Positions 25,277 through 34,354 of a stretch of DNA of 35,543 nt are shown here, piece after piece; within the stretch, counting starts at the first letter, position 1, and each line of letters begins with the position of its first letter. The position numbers and the translations under genes are program-made. Origin of the DNA: an uncultured bacterium (GTDB lineage Bacteria > Planctomycetota > UBA1135). The stretch covers positions 1 to 35,543 of the forward strand of contig CALFOT010000061.1 in NCBI GenBank assembly GCA_937919925.1, read 5' to 3'. The notes under the pieces were generated by a model. That model saw only the letters and a program-made list of their open reading frames with translations. It had not been told where the DNA came from and did not search any database.

Positions 25277-25280
25277 GGAG
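25277..25280 (+). promoter_or_regulatory. Shine-Dalgarno site of the L-fucose dehydrogenase gene
   Basis: GGAG lies 7 nt before the ATG at 25288, directly after the mutarotase stop. It fixes the start of the dehydrogenase gene and is one of the few clear ribosome-binding sites in the window. Confidence 0.6.
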
Positions 25281-25287
25281 TACTGAA

Positions 25288-26082
25288 ATGGATTTGCACC
25301 TCACCCACAAAGTTGCGTTGATTACGGGCGGCGCCAGCGGCATCGGCGCGGCGATTGCCCGCACTTTGGCTGCCGAGGGTGCCTGCGTGGTGATTGCGGG
25401 GCGGAGTGCGGAGAAGGCGCAGCCGCTTGTGGACGAGTTGTGCGCCGCCGGTTATGAGGCGCACTTTCTACTGGTGGAGCTGACGGATGCCGTACAGATT
25501 GAAAGCGCCATCGCCGCGCTAGTGGCGCGCCATGGACGACTGGATATTTTAATCAACAATGCTGGCGTGAATGATGGCGTGAGCCTTAGCGAGGGTGTGG
25601 ATTCCTTCCGCGCGTCGCTTGAAAAAAACCTGACTCAGGTTTACGCCTGCACCCATTTTGCTTTGCCGCATTTGTTGGCGAGCGTCGGCACGATTGTGAA
25701 CATTGGTTCCAAGCTTGCAACTACGGGACAAGGCGGAACCAACGGCTATGCGGCGAGTAAGGGCGGCATCAATGCACTCACGCGCGAGTGGGCGGTGGAA
25801 CTTGCAGCTGCGGGAGTGCGCGTGAATACGGTGGTTCCAGCGGAGACTTGGACACCGCAATACGAGCGTTGGCTGGCACAAAACTGCGCGGAACCACAAG
25901 CTGCACGCGCGACTGTGGAAGATACGATTCCGTTGGGCAAACGGATGACAACTTGTCAGGAAATCGCCGATACCGTGGCATTCTTGGCCAGCAATCGTAG
26001 CAGCCATACCACTGGGCAAATTGTTTATGTGGATGGCGGCTACACCCATTTGGATCGCGCTTGCACCCGCAAGCTCACTTAA
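25288..26082 (+). CDS. SDR-family L-fucose dehydrogenase
   Basis: 264 residues, a classical short-chain dehydrogenase: TGGASGIG (13-20), NNAG (90-93), and the catalytic S141, Y154 and K158 in 'GYAASKGG'. The segment 'AGRS' after the second strand (R39) suggests NADP(H) binding rather than the Asp of NAD-preferring enzymes. The N-terminus '[20 protein letters not shown]' and the C-terminal '[12 protein letters not shown]' resemble bacterial L-fucose dehydrogenases of the oxidative pathway. It would oxidise L-fucose at C1 to L-fucono-lactone, the first step after mutarotation. Related enzymes also accept L-galactose and D-arabinose, so those are alternatives. Confidence 0.83.
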   Translation: MDLHLTHKVALITGGASGIGAAIARTLAAEGACVVIAGRSAEKAQPLVDELCAAGYEAHFLLVELTDAVQIESAIAALVARHGRLDILINNAGVNDGVSLSEGVDSFRASLEKNLTQVYACTHFALPHLLASVGTIVNIGSKLATTGQGGTNGYAASKGGINALTREWAVELAAAGVRVNTVVPAETWTPQYERWLAQNCAEPQAARATVEDTIPLGKRMTTCQEIADTVAFLASNRSSHTTGQIVYVDGGYTHLDRACTRKLT

Positions 26083-26103
26083 CTGACTGCGCCAATCTTT
26101 AGC

Positions 26104-26898
26104 ATGCCTACCTTCTTCGACCTCAGCGGCAAAACTGCGCTTGTCACCGGCGCCGGCAGCGGAATTGGCCAAGCTATTGCAACGCGTTTTGCTCAAGCTG
26201 GTGCTTATGTTGCAGTGTGGGATATCCAGGAACAAGCCGCCCTTCAAACTGTGGAGAGGATTCTCGCTGCTGGCGGCCAGGCACAAGCCGTGGTGGTGGA
26301 TGTCGCCGCTGATGTGCAAGTAGAGGCCGCGGTGGCTAACTTAGAAAATCGCCGCGGCCGCATTGATATTTTGGTGAACAATGCCGGGATTGCCAGTGTT
26401 GGCAACGTTGCAGAAACAAGCGCGGCCGAGCTCGAACGCGTTTACAAAGTGAACATCGCCGGGGTTGCGAACTGCTTGCGCGCGGTTGCTCCGCGCATGG
26501 CGAAACATGGTGGCGGCGCGATTTTGAATTTGGCCTCGATTGCCAGTTTAGTGGGCATCAAAGATCGTTTTGCCTACTCCGCGAGTAAAGGTGCGGTCCT
26601 CACGATGACTTACTCGGTGGCGATTGATTACGCACAACAAGGTGTGCGCTGTAACTGCATTTGCCCGGCGCGTGTGCACACTCCCTTTGTAGATGGATAC
26701 CTAGACAAAAACTACCCGAACTCCAAAAACGAAATGTTTGAAAAACTAAGCGCCTATCAGCCAATTGGGCGTATGGGCCAACCTGCAGAAATTGCCGCAC
26801 TCGCGCATTTCCTGTGCAGCGATGAAGCCACCTTTGTTACCGGCGCAGCCTACCCAATCGATGGTGGTGTGTGCTCTATGCCAGGATTTGAAGCATGA
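26104..26898 (+). CDS. SDR-family 2-keto-3-deoxy-L-fuconate dehydrogenase
   Basis: 264 residues: TGAGSGIG (15-22), D40 after the second strand (a sign of NAD+ preference), NNAG (92-95), and the catalytic S145, Y158 and K162. The substrate-side region 'CPARVHTPFVDGYLDKNYP' followed by 'MFEKLSAYQPIGRMGQP' is characteristic of the dehydrogenases that oxidise 2-keto-3-deoxy-L-fuconate at C4 to the 2,4-diketo acid. It starts 21 bp after the first SDR gene and ends in an ATGA overlap with the FAH-family gene, the next enzyme in the pathway. The two SDRs clearly differ, so this is not a tandem duplication of one function. Confidence 0.83.
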   Translation: MPTFFDLSGKTALVTGAGSGIGQAIATRFAQAGAYVAVWDIQEQAALQTVERILAAGGQAQAVVVDVAADVQVEAAVANLENRRGRIDILVNNAGIASVGNVAETSAAELERVYKVNIAGVANCLRAVAPRMAKHGGGAILNLASIASLVGIKDRFAYSASKGAVLTMTYSVAIDYAQQGVRCNCICPARVHTPFVDGYLDKNYPNSKNEMFEKLSAYQPIGRMGQPAEIAALAHFLCSDEATFVTGAAYPIDGGVCSMPGFEA

Positions 26899-27746
26899 AA
26901 CTTGCCCGCATTGGCTCCCTTGGATTCGAAAAACCGGCTGTCATTTTGGACGACGGCACGCGTATCGATGTCTCTACGCTCATCGCTGATTTCACGCCAG
27001 AAACAATCGAAGGCGGTGCACTCGAGAAGCTAAAAAGTGCGGATTTATCGGCACTGCCGCGGCTGGATGCCCATGCCCGCTTGGGAGCGGTCATCAAACG
27101 CCCAGGCAAAATCATTTGCATCGGCTTGAACTATGCCGCACATGCCGCTGAAGGCGGAATGGAGGTGCCCACGGAGCCAATCTTGTTTTTTAAAGCAAGT
27201 AGTGCCATCACCGGCCCCAATGATGGCATCATGATTCCAAAAGGAAGCACCCAAACCGATTGGGAAGTCGAGCTGGCCGTCGTCATCGGCACGACCTGCC
27301 GCCATGTTGCAGAAGAGAATGCCCTGGATTACGTACTTGGCTACTGCGTGCACAATGATTTGTCGGAACGCGAGTGGCAGTTTCTGCGTGGTGGGCAATG
27401 GGTAAAAGGTAAGAGCGCCGATACCTATGCGCCGCTTGGCCCCTACCTAGCCACTCCGGAAGAAATCCCTGATCCCAACAATCTCGCTTTATGGCTGACG
27501 GTGAATGGTGAAAAATTACAAAATAGCTCCACCAGTGATTTCATTTTTCAGGTGCAGCATGTCATTGCCTATCTTTCAACCTTCATGACTCTCGAAGCCG
27601 GCGACATCATCAGTACCGGCACACCTGCTGGAGTTGGCGCTGGCCTCAAACCACCACGCTACCTGAAGCCGGGAGATATCGTAGAGCTTGGCATTGAAGG
27701 GCTCGGTCAGCAGCGGCAAATTGTGCGCGCCTATTCCCCTTCATGA
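26895..27746 (+). CDS. FAH-family 2,4-diketo-3-deoxy-L-fuconate hydrolase
   Basis: 283 residues. The fumarylacetoacetate-hydrolase domain starts near residue 70 with 'KIICIGLNYAAHAAEGG'. The metal ligands are E124 and E126 in 'DWEVELAVVIG' and D155 in 'HNDLSEREWQ'. 'GKSADTYAPLGPYL' and 'IISTGTPAGVG' complete the fold. Proteins of this type in sugar-acid clusters cleave 2,4-diketo-3-deoxy acids hydrolytically to pyruvate and L-lactate. The start overlaps the preceding stop by 4 bp and is preceded by AGGA 8 nt upstream. Its presence makes the pathway the diketo-hydrolase route rather than the aldolase route that would need a DapA-like protein. Confidence 0.86.
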   Translation: MKLARIGSLGFEKPAVILDDGTRIDVSTLIADFTPETIEGGALEKLKSADLSALPRLDAHARLGAVIKRPGKIICIGLNYAAHAAEGGMEVPTEPILFFKASSAITGPNDGIMIPKGSTQTDWEVELAVVIGTTCRHVAEENALDYVLGYCVHNDLSEREWQFLRGGQWVKGKSADTYAPLGPYLATPEEIPDPNNLALWLTVNGEKLQNSSTSDFIFQVQHVIAYLSTFMTLEAGDIISTGTPAGVGAGLKPPRYLKPGDIVELGIEGLGQQRQIVRAYSPS

Positions 27747-28579
27747 TCGACGCGCATCTGCACCTGATCGAACCTAACCGCTTCCATTATCCGTGGCTGC
27801 TTGAAGTGCCGCAGTTAGCGGAAGTTTACGATTTAAAACGTCACCGCCAAGAGGATGCGCACGCCAACTTCACCGGTTATGTGGTGGTGGAGGGCGATGT
27901 CGTCGCCAGCGACCAAATCGCAGAAGCGAACTACTTGTGCGCACTTGCCCGCGATCCGCAGCATAAAATTCTTGGGGTTATTGCCGCATGTCGGCCACAG
28001 CAAGATCAGTTTGCTGATTTTCTCACCCGCATTGCCGATCCAAAGTTGGTGGGCGTGCGGCGCGTTCTGCACGTGGTTGCAGATTCCACCAGTCAAGATG
28101 TCAACTTTCGCCGCAATATCGCCAGCCTTGAAGGGCACAACCTGAGCTTTGATTTGTGCGTGCGTGCGAATCAGCTAGCCCTCGCGTTTGATCTGGCGCG
28201 CACAACTCCGCATACCAGATTCATCTTGGATCATTGCGGCAACCCACCCCTAGAAAATGAAGTTTCCATGCAATTATGGCGCGACGACATTGGGCGGCTC
28301 GCGGCTTTAGAAAATGTCAGCTGCAAAGTTTCTGGACTCGTAAATCACTTATTAAAGAATCAACGGTTTCTTGCTTTGCGCCCTATACTAGACCATGTCT
28401 CCGTGCATTTTGGCTGGGATCGCATCCTGTTCGGTAGCGATTGGCCCATCTGCTTACTTGCACAGCCTAACCTCCACGGCTGGGTGAAAGGCGCTGAGGC
28501 GCTGCTTGAAACTCAAGCAGAAACAACGCGCCGAGATTTTTTTAGCAACAACGCAAAACGTCTTTACGAGCTGCATTGA
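27743..28579 (+). CDS. Amidohydrolase-family L-fuconolactonase
   Basis: 278 residues of the Amidohydrolase_2 type. The metal-binding HxH is H5-L-H7 in 'MIDAHLHLIEP'. Further ligands lie in 'RFILDHCGNPP' (His near 163), and 'DRILFGSDWPICLL' supplies the conserved Asp near residue 233. Family members with 'WL...L...Y....' near the start hydrolyse sugar lactones such as L-fucono-1,5-lactone or L-rhamnono-lactone. It begins in an ATGA overlap with the FAH gene and ends in a TTGA overlap with the next gene. It would open the lactone made by the L-fucose dehydrogenase. Confidence 0.85.
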   Translation: MIDAHLHLIEPNRFHYPWLLEVPQLAEVYDLKRHRQEDAHANFTGYVVVEGDVVASDQIAEANYLCALARDPQHKILGVIAACRPQQDQFADFLTRIADPKLVGVRRVLHVVADSTSQDVNFRRNIASLEGHNLSFDLCVRANQLALAFDLARTTPHTRFILDHCGNPPLENEVSMQLWRDDIGRLAALENVSCKVSGLVNHLLKNQRFLALRPILDHVSVHFGWDRILFGSDWPICLLAQPNLHGWVKGAEALLETQAETTRRDFFSNNAKRLYELH

Positions 28580-28866
28580 CCTCAACGCCACCTCTCTCTG
28601 CCGCGCTCCAAGTGCTGCGCATTCACGCCGACGACAACGTTTGCGTGGCGCTTCAATCCTTAAGTGCTGGCACGGAGGTGAGCTGTGGTGATTTGCGGGT
28701 GCTCGTCCGCGAAGATATTCGTCTGGGCGCCAAACTTGCATTGCGGCCACTACGCAAAGGGGATCTGGTCTTAAAATATGGCGAGCCAATCGGCACACTC
28801 ACTGAAGATGTCCCCCGCGGCGGCCACATCCACAGCCACAACTTGCGTAGCAACTACATTTCATAA
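28576..28866 (+). CDS. SAF-domain small subunit of UxaA-type sugar-acid dehydratase
   Basis: 96 residues; the core 'VLRIHADDNVCVALQSLSAG' through 'LRKGDLVLKYGEPIG' and 'HIHSHNLRS' is the SAF domain that forms the N-terminus of altronate dehydratase UxaA. The start is TTG within TTGA, overlapping the lactonase stop by 4 bp; GTG at 28612 is the other candidate. Together with the next gene it reconstitutes the usual roughly 495-residue UxaA as two polypeptides, as in the split uxaA genes of the Campylobacter jejuni fucose locus. The large subunit's ATG overlaps this stop by 1 bp (TAATG), so the two subunits are made together. Confidence 0.84.
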   Translation: MTSTPPLSAALQVLRIHADDNVCVALQSLSAGTEVSCGDLRVLVREDIRLGAKLALRPLRKGDLVLKYGEPIGTLTEDVPRGGHIHSHNLRSNYIS

Positions 28867-30068
28867 TGGATCTCACTGGGTACCTACGTGCTGACGGCCG
28901 CAAGGGAATTCGCAACCTTGTGGTGGTCGCTTACTTGGTGGAATGCGCTCATCATGTGGCCCGTGAAATCGTTTTGCCGCAGCGTGAGTTGGGAGTGCAT
29001 TTGATTGGCTTCCCTGGCTGTTTCCCCAACACTTATGCTCATCAAATGATGGAAAATATTTGCACCCATCCAAATGTTGGCGCGGTGTTGTTGGTGAGCC
29101 TTGGCTGTGAGAGTTTCAATCGCCCCAAACTTATGGAATCCATCGCCGCGAGTGGACGCCCGGTGGAGACCCTCGTGATTCAAGAAAGTGGCGGCACGCG
29201 TCGCACCATTGCGCAAGGACGGGCGTGGGTACAACAGGCGCGCCAGCAACTGGACCAACAGCAACGTGTAACGATGGGCTTGGAAGAGCTAGTGGTGGGC
29301 ACCATCTGCGGTGGCTCCGATGCCACCAGTGGATTAACTGCAAACCCTGCAATTGGCTTAACCTTCGACCGCTTGGTCGAAAACGGCGCAACCTGTATTT
29401 TTGAAGAAACTGGTGAGTTAATAGGTTGTGAGCAACACTTGGCACGCCGTAGTGTCACCCCGGAACTTGGAGTTGCCGTCATCGCCAGCATCGATAAGGC
29501 GCGAGCCTGCTACGACACCCTAGGCCACGGTAGCTTTGCCAACGGCAATGCCGAAGGCGAGCTCACCACTCAAGAGGAAAAATCCATGGGTGCTTATGCA
29601 AAAAGCGGCTCAGGTACTCTGCACGGAATCATCAACCCTGGTGAGCGGCCGACACACCCAGGTTTGTACTTGCTGGATGTTGTTCCCGAGGGCGAAGTTC
29701 GTTTTGGTTTTCCCAATATTGTCGACAACGCCGAAATTGGCGAGCTCATCGCCGGTGGTTGTCACCTCATTTTATTTTCCACCGGCCGCGGATCGGTAGT
29801 CGGTAGTGCGGTTTCGCCAGTCATCAAAATTTGCAGTAACCCTCAATCCTTCGAGCGCCTCAGTGATGATATGGATCTGAATGCCGGCGCTATTCTCAAC
29901 GGCCTCACCACTCTGCCGGAGGTGGGCTTGCAGTTGTTCCAGCTGGTACTCGATACCATGGTTGGCAAGAAAACCCGCAGCGAAGACCTTGGTCATCAAG
30001 AATTTATCTTAACTTACAAATCCTTCGAGCCGCTCGGCCCGGGCTGTTTGCCTAGCTCGGCCTACTAA
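28866..30068 (+). CDS. UxaA-type dehydratase large subunit, probable L-fuconate dehydratase
   Basis: 400 residues matching the catalytic part of altronate/galactarate dehydratases: 'GYLRADGRKGIRNLVVV' at the start, 'GFPGC', 'VSLGCES', 'TICGGSDATSGLTANPA' and 'FSTGRGSVVGSAVSPVIKI'. These enzymes need Fe2+ and dehydrate sugar acids to 2-keto-3-deoxy acids. E. coli UxaA uses D-altronate, but here every neighbour points to L-fuconate. This replaces the enolase-superfamily L-fuconate dehydratase of the Xanthomonas pathway. It is the last gene of the operon; 21 bp later the convergent VCBS gene ends. No clear terminator was seen in that gap. Confidence 0.85.
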   Translation: MDLTGYLRADGRKGIRNLVVVAYLVECAHHVAREIVLPQRELGVHLIGFPGCFPNTYAHQMMENICTHPNVGAVLLVSLGCESFNRPKLMESIAASGRPVETLVIQESGGTRRTIAQGRAWVQQARQQLDQQQRVTMGLEELVVGTICGGSDATSGLTANPAIGLTFDRLVENGATCIFEETGELIGCEQHLARRSVTPELGVAVIASIDKARACYDTLGHGSFANGNAEGELTTQEEKSMGAYAKSGSGTLHGIINPGERPTHPGLYLLDVVPEGEVRFGFPNIVDNAEIGELIAGGCHLILFSTGRGSVVGSAVSPVIKICSNPQSFERLSDDMDLNAGAILNGLTTLPEVGLQLFQLVLDTMVGKKTRSEDLGHQEFILTYKSFEPLGPGCLPSSAY

Positions 30069-30089
30069 GCGCCAAGCGAAGTGAAGCTC

Positions 30090-32348
30090 TTATTTTGCTT
30101 TGCGTGTCTGTTTGATGATGAACACCCGATCGGCTAAAGGATTTTTTGATTCGGTAAAATCGGAGTCTGGCCAACGCACGCTCACTTTGAGGCGGCCTGC
30201 GTAATCGCCCAAACCAAAATGCACTAACGGTTCATCCTGGGAGCCCGTGCCACGCGCAGGAAGCAACTGCCGCACCCAGGTTTGTGGCACTTCCGCTGCC
30301 ATGGTTTCCACTTTCACAATGGCGCCGAAGGCCGAGCTATCCTTGCCTTTACTAGCAAGGTCCAAACGCAGGAAGTGGTTGGCGTTTCCGGAATTGTGCA
30401 GCACTTTGACGCCGTTGCTCGAACCAAAGACCACATCGAGAAAGCCGTCGCCATCGATATCGAGCCACGCTTGCCCCCAGCCGTGGAACATCGCAGCACC
30501 ACTACGGAAAGTGATTGGGGAAAAGTTGCCGCGCCCATCATTCTGATAAAGCGCGGAAGGCACGCCTTCGTAAACACAAGTGATCGAGAGATCGAGGTCG
30601 CCGTCGTTATCGATATCAATCAGGGCCGGATCCGAATGCGTTTCCTGAAAGCGAATACCGCGCTGCAAAATTTGATTGCTAAAAGTGCCATCCTCTTGCT
30701 GGATTCCAAGCAACGACATATTGGAGAATCCTTGGCGCACAAAGCGCGGGTGCGCCAAATTTGCGGAGAACAAATCGAGGTCGCCGTCGTTATCCAGATC
30801 GCCCCAACAAGAACCAATCGTGTGGCCAAAGTAGTTGCCGTCGGCGGGTTCGCGCACACCCTTAACGCCGGCACTTTCAGAAACATCAAGCAACTTGCCA
30901 TCCTCCCACTGCCACAGCAAGTTTTGCTCGAGACGATAGTTGGAGACGAAAATCTCGGTATCGCCATCGCCATCGATGTCGGCGGGAGAAACCCCACGGC
31001 CGCAGAATGGGCCAACATCGTGGACTCCTGTCCTGGCGGAAGCATCCATGAAAGTGCCATCGCCCAGGTTTTCCAGCAAAGCATCGGGATGGCCACTACC
31101 TCCAGCCTCGTAAACACCAAGGTAGATATCCAAATCGCCATCGTCATCGTAATCCACCCACGCAATGCCTTCGACACCCGCATCCACTTGGACTGCGGCG
31201 AAACCGCAAGCTGCTGAAACATCTTCAAACATATATTTACCTTTCTTGCCAAGATTACGGTACAGAAACGGTCTAGGACTCGCTGCGATTAAGAGATCGA
31301 GATTGCCATCACCGTTGTAATCGCCGAATACCGCGCCGGAACCCCTATGGGTAATGCCGCGCTCCTTACCGACTTCCACAAACTTGCCCTTTCTGTTTTC
31401 AAACAGGCGACCGCTAAAACTCAAATCCGGATCGCCATCCTGATCAAAATCTGCGGCAGCAATACGCGATTCTTTGATCCCACTCAAACCAACAGACGCC
31501 GTGATATCGGTGAAAGTTACCAACGGCGCAGATTCCATATCAAATAACGGATGGCCGGCCTCAAGTGGTAAACCAACTAGGGCGGTAGCTTGCGCAATCG
31601 TGTTGAAGGCGTGGTCGGTATCTAACTCACACTCGCGCCGCGCCAGCAATTGTTCGGTACTCAAATCGCCGCCGGTGATGGGGCCTTCGAAGGAAAACTT
31701 GGCTTGCGCTGCACTCCACGACGTTGTCCATACAAAGGTGGCCAGATCCATCACGCGCGCATCGCTCACCCCAGCGCGCAGGTAAGCATCAACGTAGTTC
31801 TTCGTAAATCCCAACTCTTCGCTGACGTCTTTCGCGAGCCGCGCCGTTTGCAGATGCGCCTCGAAAAAATCCTCGCAACGTTTTGCCTCCTCGGTATCAG
31901 CCAGTTTTAATGCAGCCATCAGCAAGCGACTGGCCGCCACACCTGCATAAGAACTCTGTGGAAACGCGACAAAAAGTGGGGCCCAACATTCACGATTAAA
32001 CCCTGGATCAAAATTCGCCCAGCAGTGGCCATAGATTGCGTTGACAACCTCCACCATCGGGGAGCCCAAGCCCGCCAACGAGGCGTCAAGATTGACCCCC
32101 AGCTCGGCAAGTTTCTGTAAAGATTCCACCGCCTGCGGAAACTCTTTCAGGCTGGCTTGGCCGATGGCCAGAAAAGCCAGCGGCAGTTGGTCGTCTTCGC
32201 TCTTGCCTATTCCCGCCGAGGCAAAATCTACCAACTCGTGCCAGGATTCTTGGTCGCGCAAGGCACGAGCATGGGCAAGAAAATCGTCACCTGCTTGTGG
32301 AGGAGCGGGCGCACAAAAGGCGAGATTCAGAATAATTGCGGCGAGCAT
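30090..32348 (-). CDS. Secreted TPR-like/FG-GAP (VCBS) protein with C-terminal ASPIC/UnbV domain
   Basis: 752 residues from the ATG at 32348; a GTG one codon earlier is also possible. A short hydrophobic leader is followed by an alpha-helical region (about 20-270) with tetratricopeptide-like pairs ('LAFLAIGQASLKEFPQAVESLQKL' in part). A beta-propeller with at least six VCBS/FG-GAP blades follows, with calcium loops such as DFDQDGDPDL, DYNGDGNLDL, DYDDDGDLDI, DIDGDGDTEI, DLDNDGDLDL and DIDGDGFLDV. The C-terminus has the ASPIC/UnbV pattern ('QLLPARGTGSQDEPLVHFGLGD'). This architecture is common in planctomycetes, verrucomicrobia and acidobacteria, and has no assigned activity; surface binding is likely. 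Confidence 0.88.
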   Translation of the reverse strand: MLAAIILNLAFCAPAPPQAGDDFLAHARALRDQESWHELVDFASAGIGKSEDDQLPLAFLAIGQASLKEFPQAVESLQKLAELGVNLDASLAGLGSPMVEVVNAIYGHCWANFDPGFNRECWAPLFVAFPQSSYAGVAASRLLMAALKLADTEEAKRCEDFFEAHLQTARLAKDVSEELGFTKNYVDAYLRAGVSDARVMDLATFVWTTSWSAAQAKFSFEGPITGGDLSTEQLLARRECELDTDHAFNTIAQATALVGLPLEAGHPLFDMESAPLVTFTDITASVGLSGIKESRIAAADFDQDGDPDLSFSGRLFENRKGKFVEVGKERGITHRGSGAVFGDYNGDGNLDLLIAASPRPFLYRNLGKKGKYMFEDVSAACGFAAVQVDAGVEGIAWVDYDDDGDLDIYLGVYEAGGSGHPDALLENLGDGTFMDASARTGVHDVGPFCGRGVSPADIDGDGDTEIFVSNYRLEQNLLWQWEDGKLLDVSESAGVKGVREPADGNYFGHTIGSCWGDLDNDGDLDLFSANLAHPRFVRQGFSNMSLLGIQQEDGTFSNQILQRGIRFQETHSDPALIDIDNDGDLDLSITCVYEGVPSALYQNDGRGNFSPITFRSGAAMFHGWGQAWLDIDGDGFLDVVFGSSNGVKVLHNSGNANHFLRLDLASKGKDSSAFGAIVKVETMAAEVPQTWVRQLLPARGTGSQDEPLVHFGLGDYAGRLKVSVRWPDSDFTESKNPLADRVFIIKQTRKAK

Positions 32349-32533
32349 CACATGCTCATCGTAGCCGATTTTGGGCCCAAACCCATCTAAGATGCCAACA
32401 CACGCATTTTCTTGAGAAATTGCAACTGATGTTCCCCCAATTGGCCACCGTAGATTATCCTAGAAAGGTTTTACTTGCTGCGCCATGCCGGAGCCTCCTT
32501 CCGTTGGCGCTGTTTCGTGCACCCTCTACTTCC

Positions 32534-34354
32534 ATGTTCCGCCCCCTCTGCCTTGCTGTAGCACTCACTGCTGCTGGTTTTCTCCCAGCTCAGGGGCAGA
32601 CTGCCATCACCGATCTCGGAACCGGCAACTATCTCGGTCAATACCAAGGCGGGCTTTATCCCGGCGGCGTCAACATTCCACCACCCGCGCACCGCGCTGC
32701 GGGACACAATGCCGCGAGCATGGTGGTGCCACGCGATCGTTTTGGGGTGCCGTCAACAAAAGGCTTTATCGGCTTTGCTTCGATTAGCATGTCGAACGCA
32801 AATCAAGAATGGGCTGCCTTCAAACGCCGCGCGGATCAAGATGACCACCGCAATTCGCGCGTGGTCTTGGTGTCTGGAGCGCAGGGTGGGCAATCGCTCG
32901 ATGTCATCGCGGATCCGAATGCCCCCTATTGGCCTGCCCTGGATGCCCGTATCGATGCGGCTGGCCTGAGCAAAGAGCAGGTGCAAGTTGTGTGGCTGAA
33001 AATGGCCGATGCCAATCCCACAACCTTGGCATTTCCAAACCACGCGCTCAATGCAAAAGCGAACGCCGTCAAAGTTCTGCATATCTTAAAAAGCCGTTAC
33101 CCCAATCTGGCCATCGCTTTTTTCTCCAGCCGCTCTTATGGCGGTTATGCCGCAGCAGCCAATCGTAGCGAGCCCTTGAGCTATGAAACCGGCTTTGCCA
33201 CCAAGTGGCTCATTGAAGACCAAATCGCCGGCTCGCCCAATCTCAACTACGATCCGCTCTTAGGCCCGGTGGTGGCTCCATTGGCGCTTTGGGGGCCCTA
33301 CTTGTGGACCAACGGCCCCATACCACGCGCCGACGGGCTAGTTTGGTTGCCCTCCGACTTGGAAGCCGACATGGTCCATCCTTCGGCCGCCGGCGAGGCC
33401 AAGATTGCCCATTTGATGGAGGTTTTCTTTCATAGCGCTCCCGCTTCCACCGCTTGGTACGGCATGCCCGTAAGCGAGCGCCTGCAATTTCTCAATGCTA
33501 CCGATGATGCATGGGTGGATGTGCAACATCCATCTACCAACTATGGCGCAGAATACTATTTGCTGGTGATGCCAGGGCGGCGCTTGGCGTACCTCCAATT
33601 CGACTTGAGTAACCTACGTGGGCAAGTGGAGCGCGCCGAGCTGTGCTTCAAAACGGATCCAGAAGTATTGAGCGAGCCAGGTCTCAAGGTGCACCGTGTC
33701 GATAACCGTAGTTGGAGTGAATCCACCCTCACCTTTGCGAATGCTCCAACACTACAAGGCTTGCTGCGGGGGCCACTTCCCGAATTCAGTCCCGGCACCG
33801 CCGTTTCGGTGGATGTCACTGCCGAGGTTCTTGCTTCCCTTGGTGGCCACGTTTCCTTCGCGCTTACTGGCGCCTTGGGTCCGCTGCGCAATAAGCTGAT
33901 TACCAGCCATGAAGGTGGCGAGCCGCCGCGCTTGATCTTGACCATACGCCCCGCCTGTGAAGAACCGGGCGTACCCTATTGCCGCAATACGCCAAATAGC
34001 AGCGGTCATCCGGGTTTGCTCACAGTGACCGGGTCCACCAGCCTGGGGCGAAACAATTTAACACTCAACGCCAGTCAGCTTCCCCCGGGCGAACAGGCCA
34101 CCTTCTTCTTCGGCTTTGCCAGCGACCGCCAACCAGTTGGCGATGGCTTTTTGTGCGTGGCCTCTCCCTTAGGTGCGATTGGCCAAACCGTAGTCAGCAA
34201 CAACCTTGGTCAGGCCAAGCTTGCTTTAGATTTTGCCCCCCTAGGATTCCTCGCCGGCCAAGTCATCTATGTGCAGTGCACTTACCGAGACAGAAACGGC
34301 GGCCTTGCTGGGTACAATTTTACCGACGGCTTGTTGTTAACTCTTTGCCCGTAG
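32534..34354 (+). CDS. Secreted SGNH-hydrolase-like protein with DNRLRE module and planctomycete C-terminal module
   Basis: 606 residues from the ATG at 32534, which gives the signal peptide MFRPLCLAVALTAAGFLPAQ; the frame is open further upstream to 32336. Residues about 25-310 ('YQGGLYPGGVN', 'ISMSNANQEWAAFKRRA', 'FFSSRSYGGYA', 'GFATKWLIEDQIAG', 'VHPSAAGEAKIA') match an uncharacterised family annotated as SGNH-like; the closing 'HPS..G' could hold a catalytic His. Residues about 320-480 form a DNRLRE/disaggregatase-like beta-sandwich ('YLQFDLSNLRGQVERAELCF', '...WSESTLTFANAP'). The last 110 residues ('FGFASDRQPVGDGFLCV', 'YNFTDGLLLTLCP') are a module seen on many secreted planctomycete proteins. 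The substrate is unknown, perhaps a surface polysaccharide. Confidence 0.82.
   Translation: MFRPLCLAVALTAAGFLPAQGQTAITDLGTGNYLGQYQGGLYPGGVNIPPPAHRAAGHNAASMVVPRDRFGVPSTKGFIGFASISMSNANQEWAAFKRRADQDDHRNSRVVLVSGAQGGQSLDVIADPNAPYWPALDARIDAAGLSKEQVQVVWLKMADANPTTLAFPNHALNAKANAVKVLHILKSRYPNLAIAFFSSRSYGGYAAAANRSEPLSYETGFATKWLIEDQIAGSPNLNYDPLLGPVVAPLALWGPYLWTNGPIPRADGLVWLPSDLEADMVHPSAAGEAKIAHLMEVFFHSAPASTAWYGMPVSERLQFLNATDDAWVDVQHPSTNYGAEYYLLVMPGRRLAYLQFDLSNLRGQVERAELCFKTDPEVLSEPGLKVHRVDNRSWSESTLTFANAPTLQGLLRGPLPEFSPGTAVSVDVTAEVLASLGGHVSFALTGALGPLRNKLITSHEGGEPPRLILTIRPACEEPGVPYCRNTPNSSGHPGLLTVTGSTSLGRNNLTLNASQLPPGEQATFFFGFASDRQPVGDGFLCVASPLGAIGQTVVSNNLGQAKLALDFAPLGFLAGQVIYVQCTYRDRNGGLAGYNFTDGLLLTLCP

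Noticed and set aside
25549-26319. 256-codon minus-strand open frame across two SDR genes
   Set aside because: It spans two complete SDR genes in antisense; both SDRs have intact catalytic motifs.
30282-31217. 311-codon plus-strand open frame
   Set aside because: It is antisense to the VCBS blades and has the same 'IEVAVVIDI' artefact of DxDGDGD codons read backwards.
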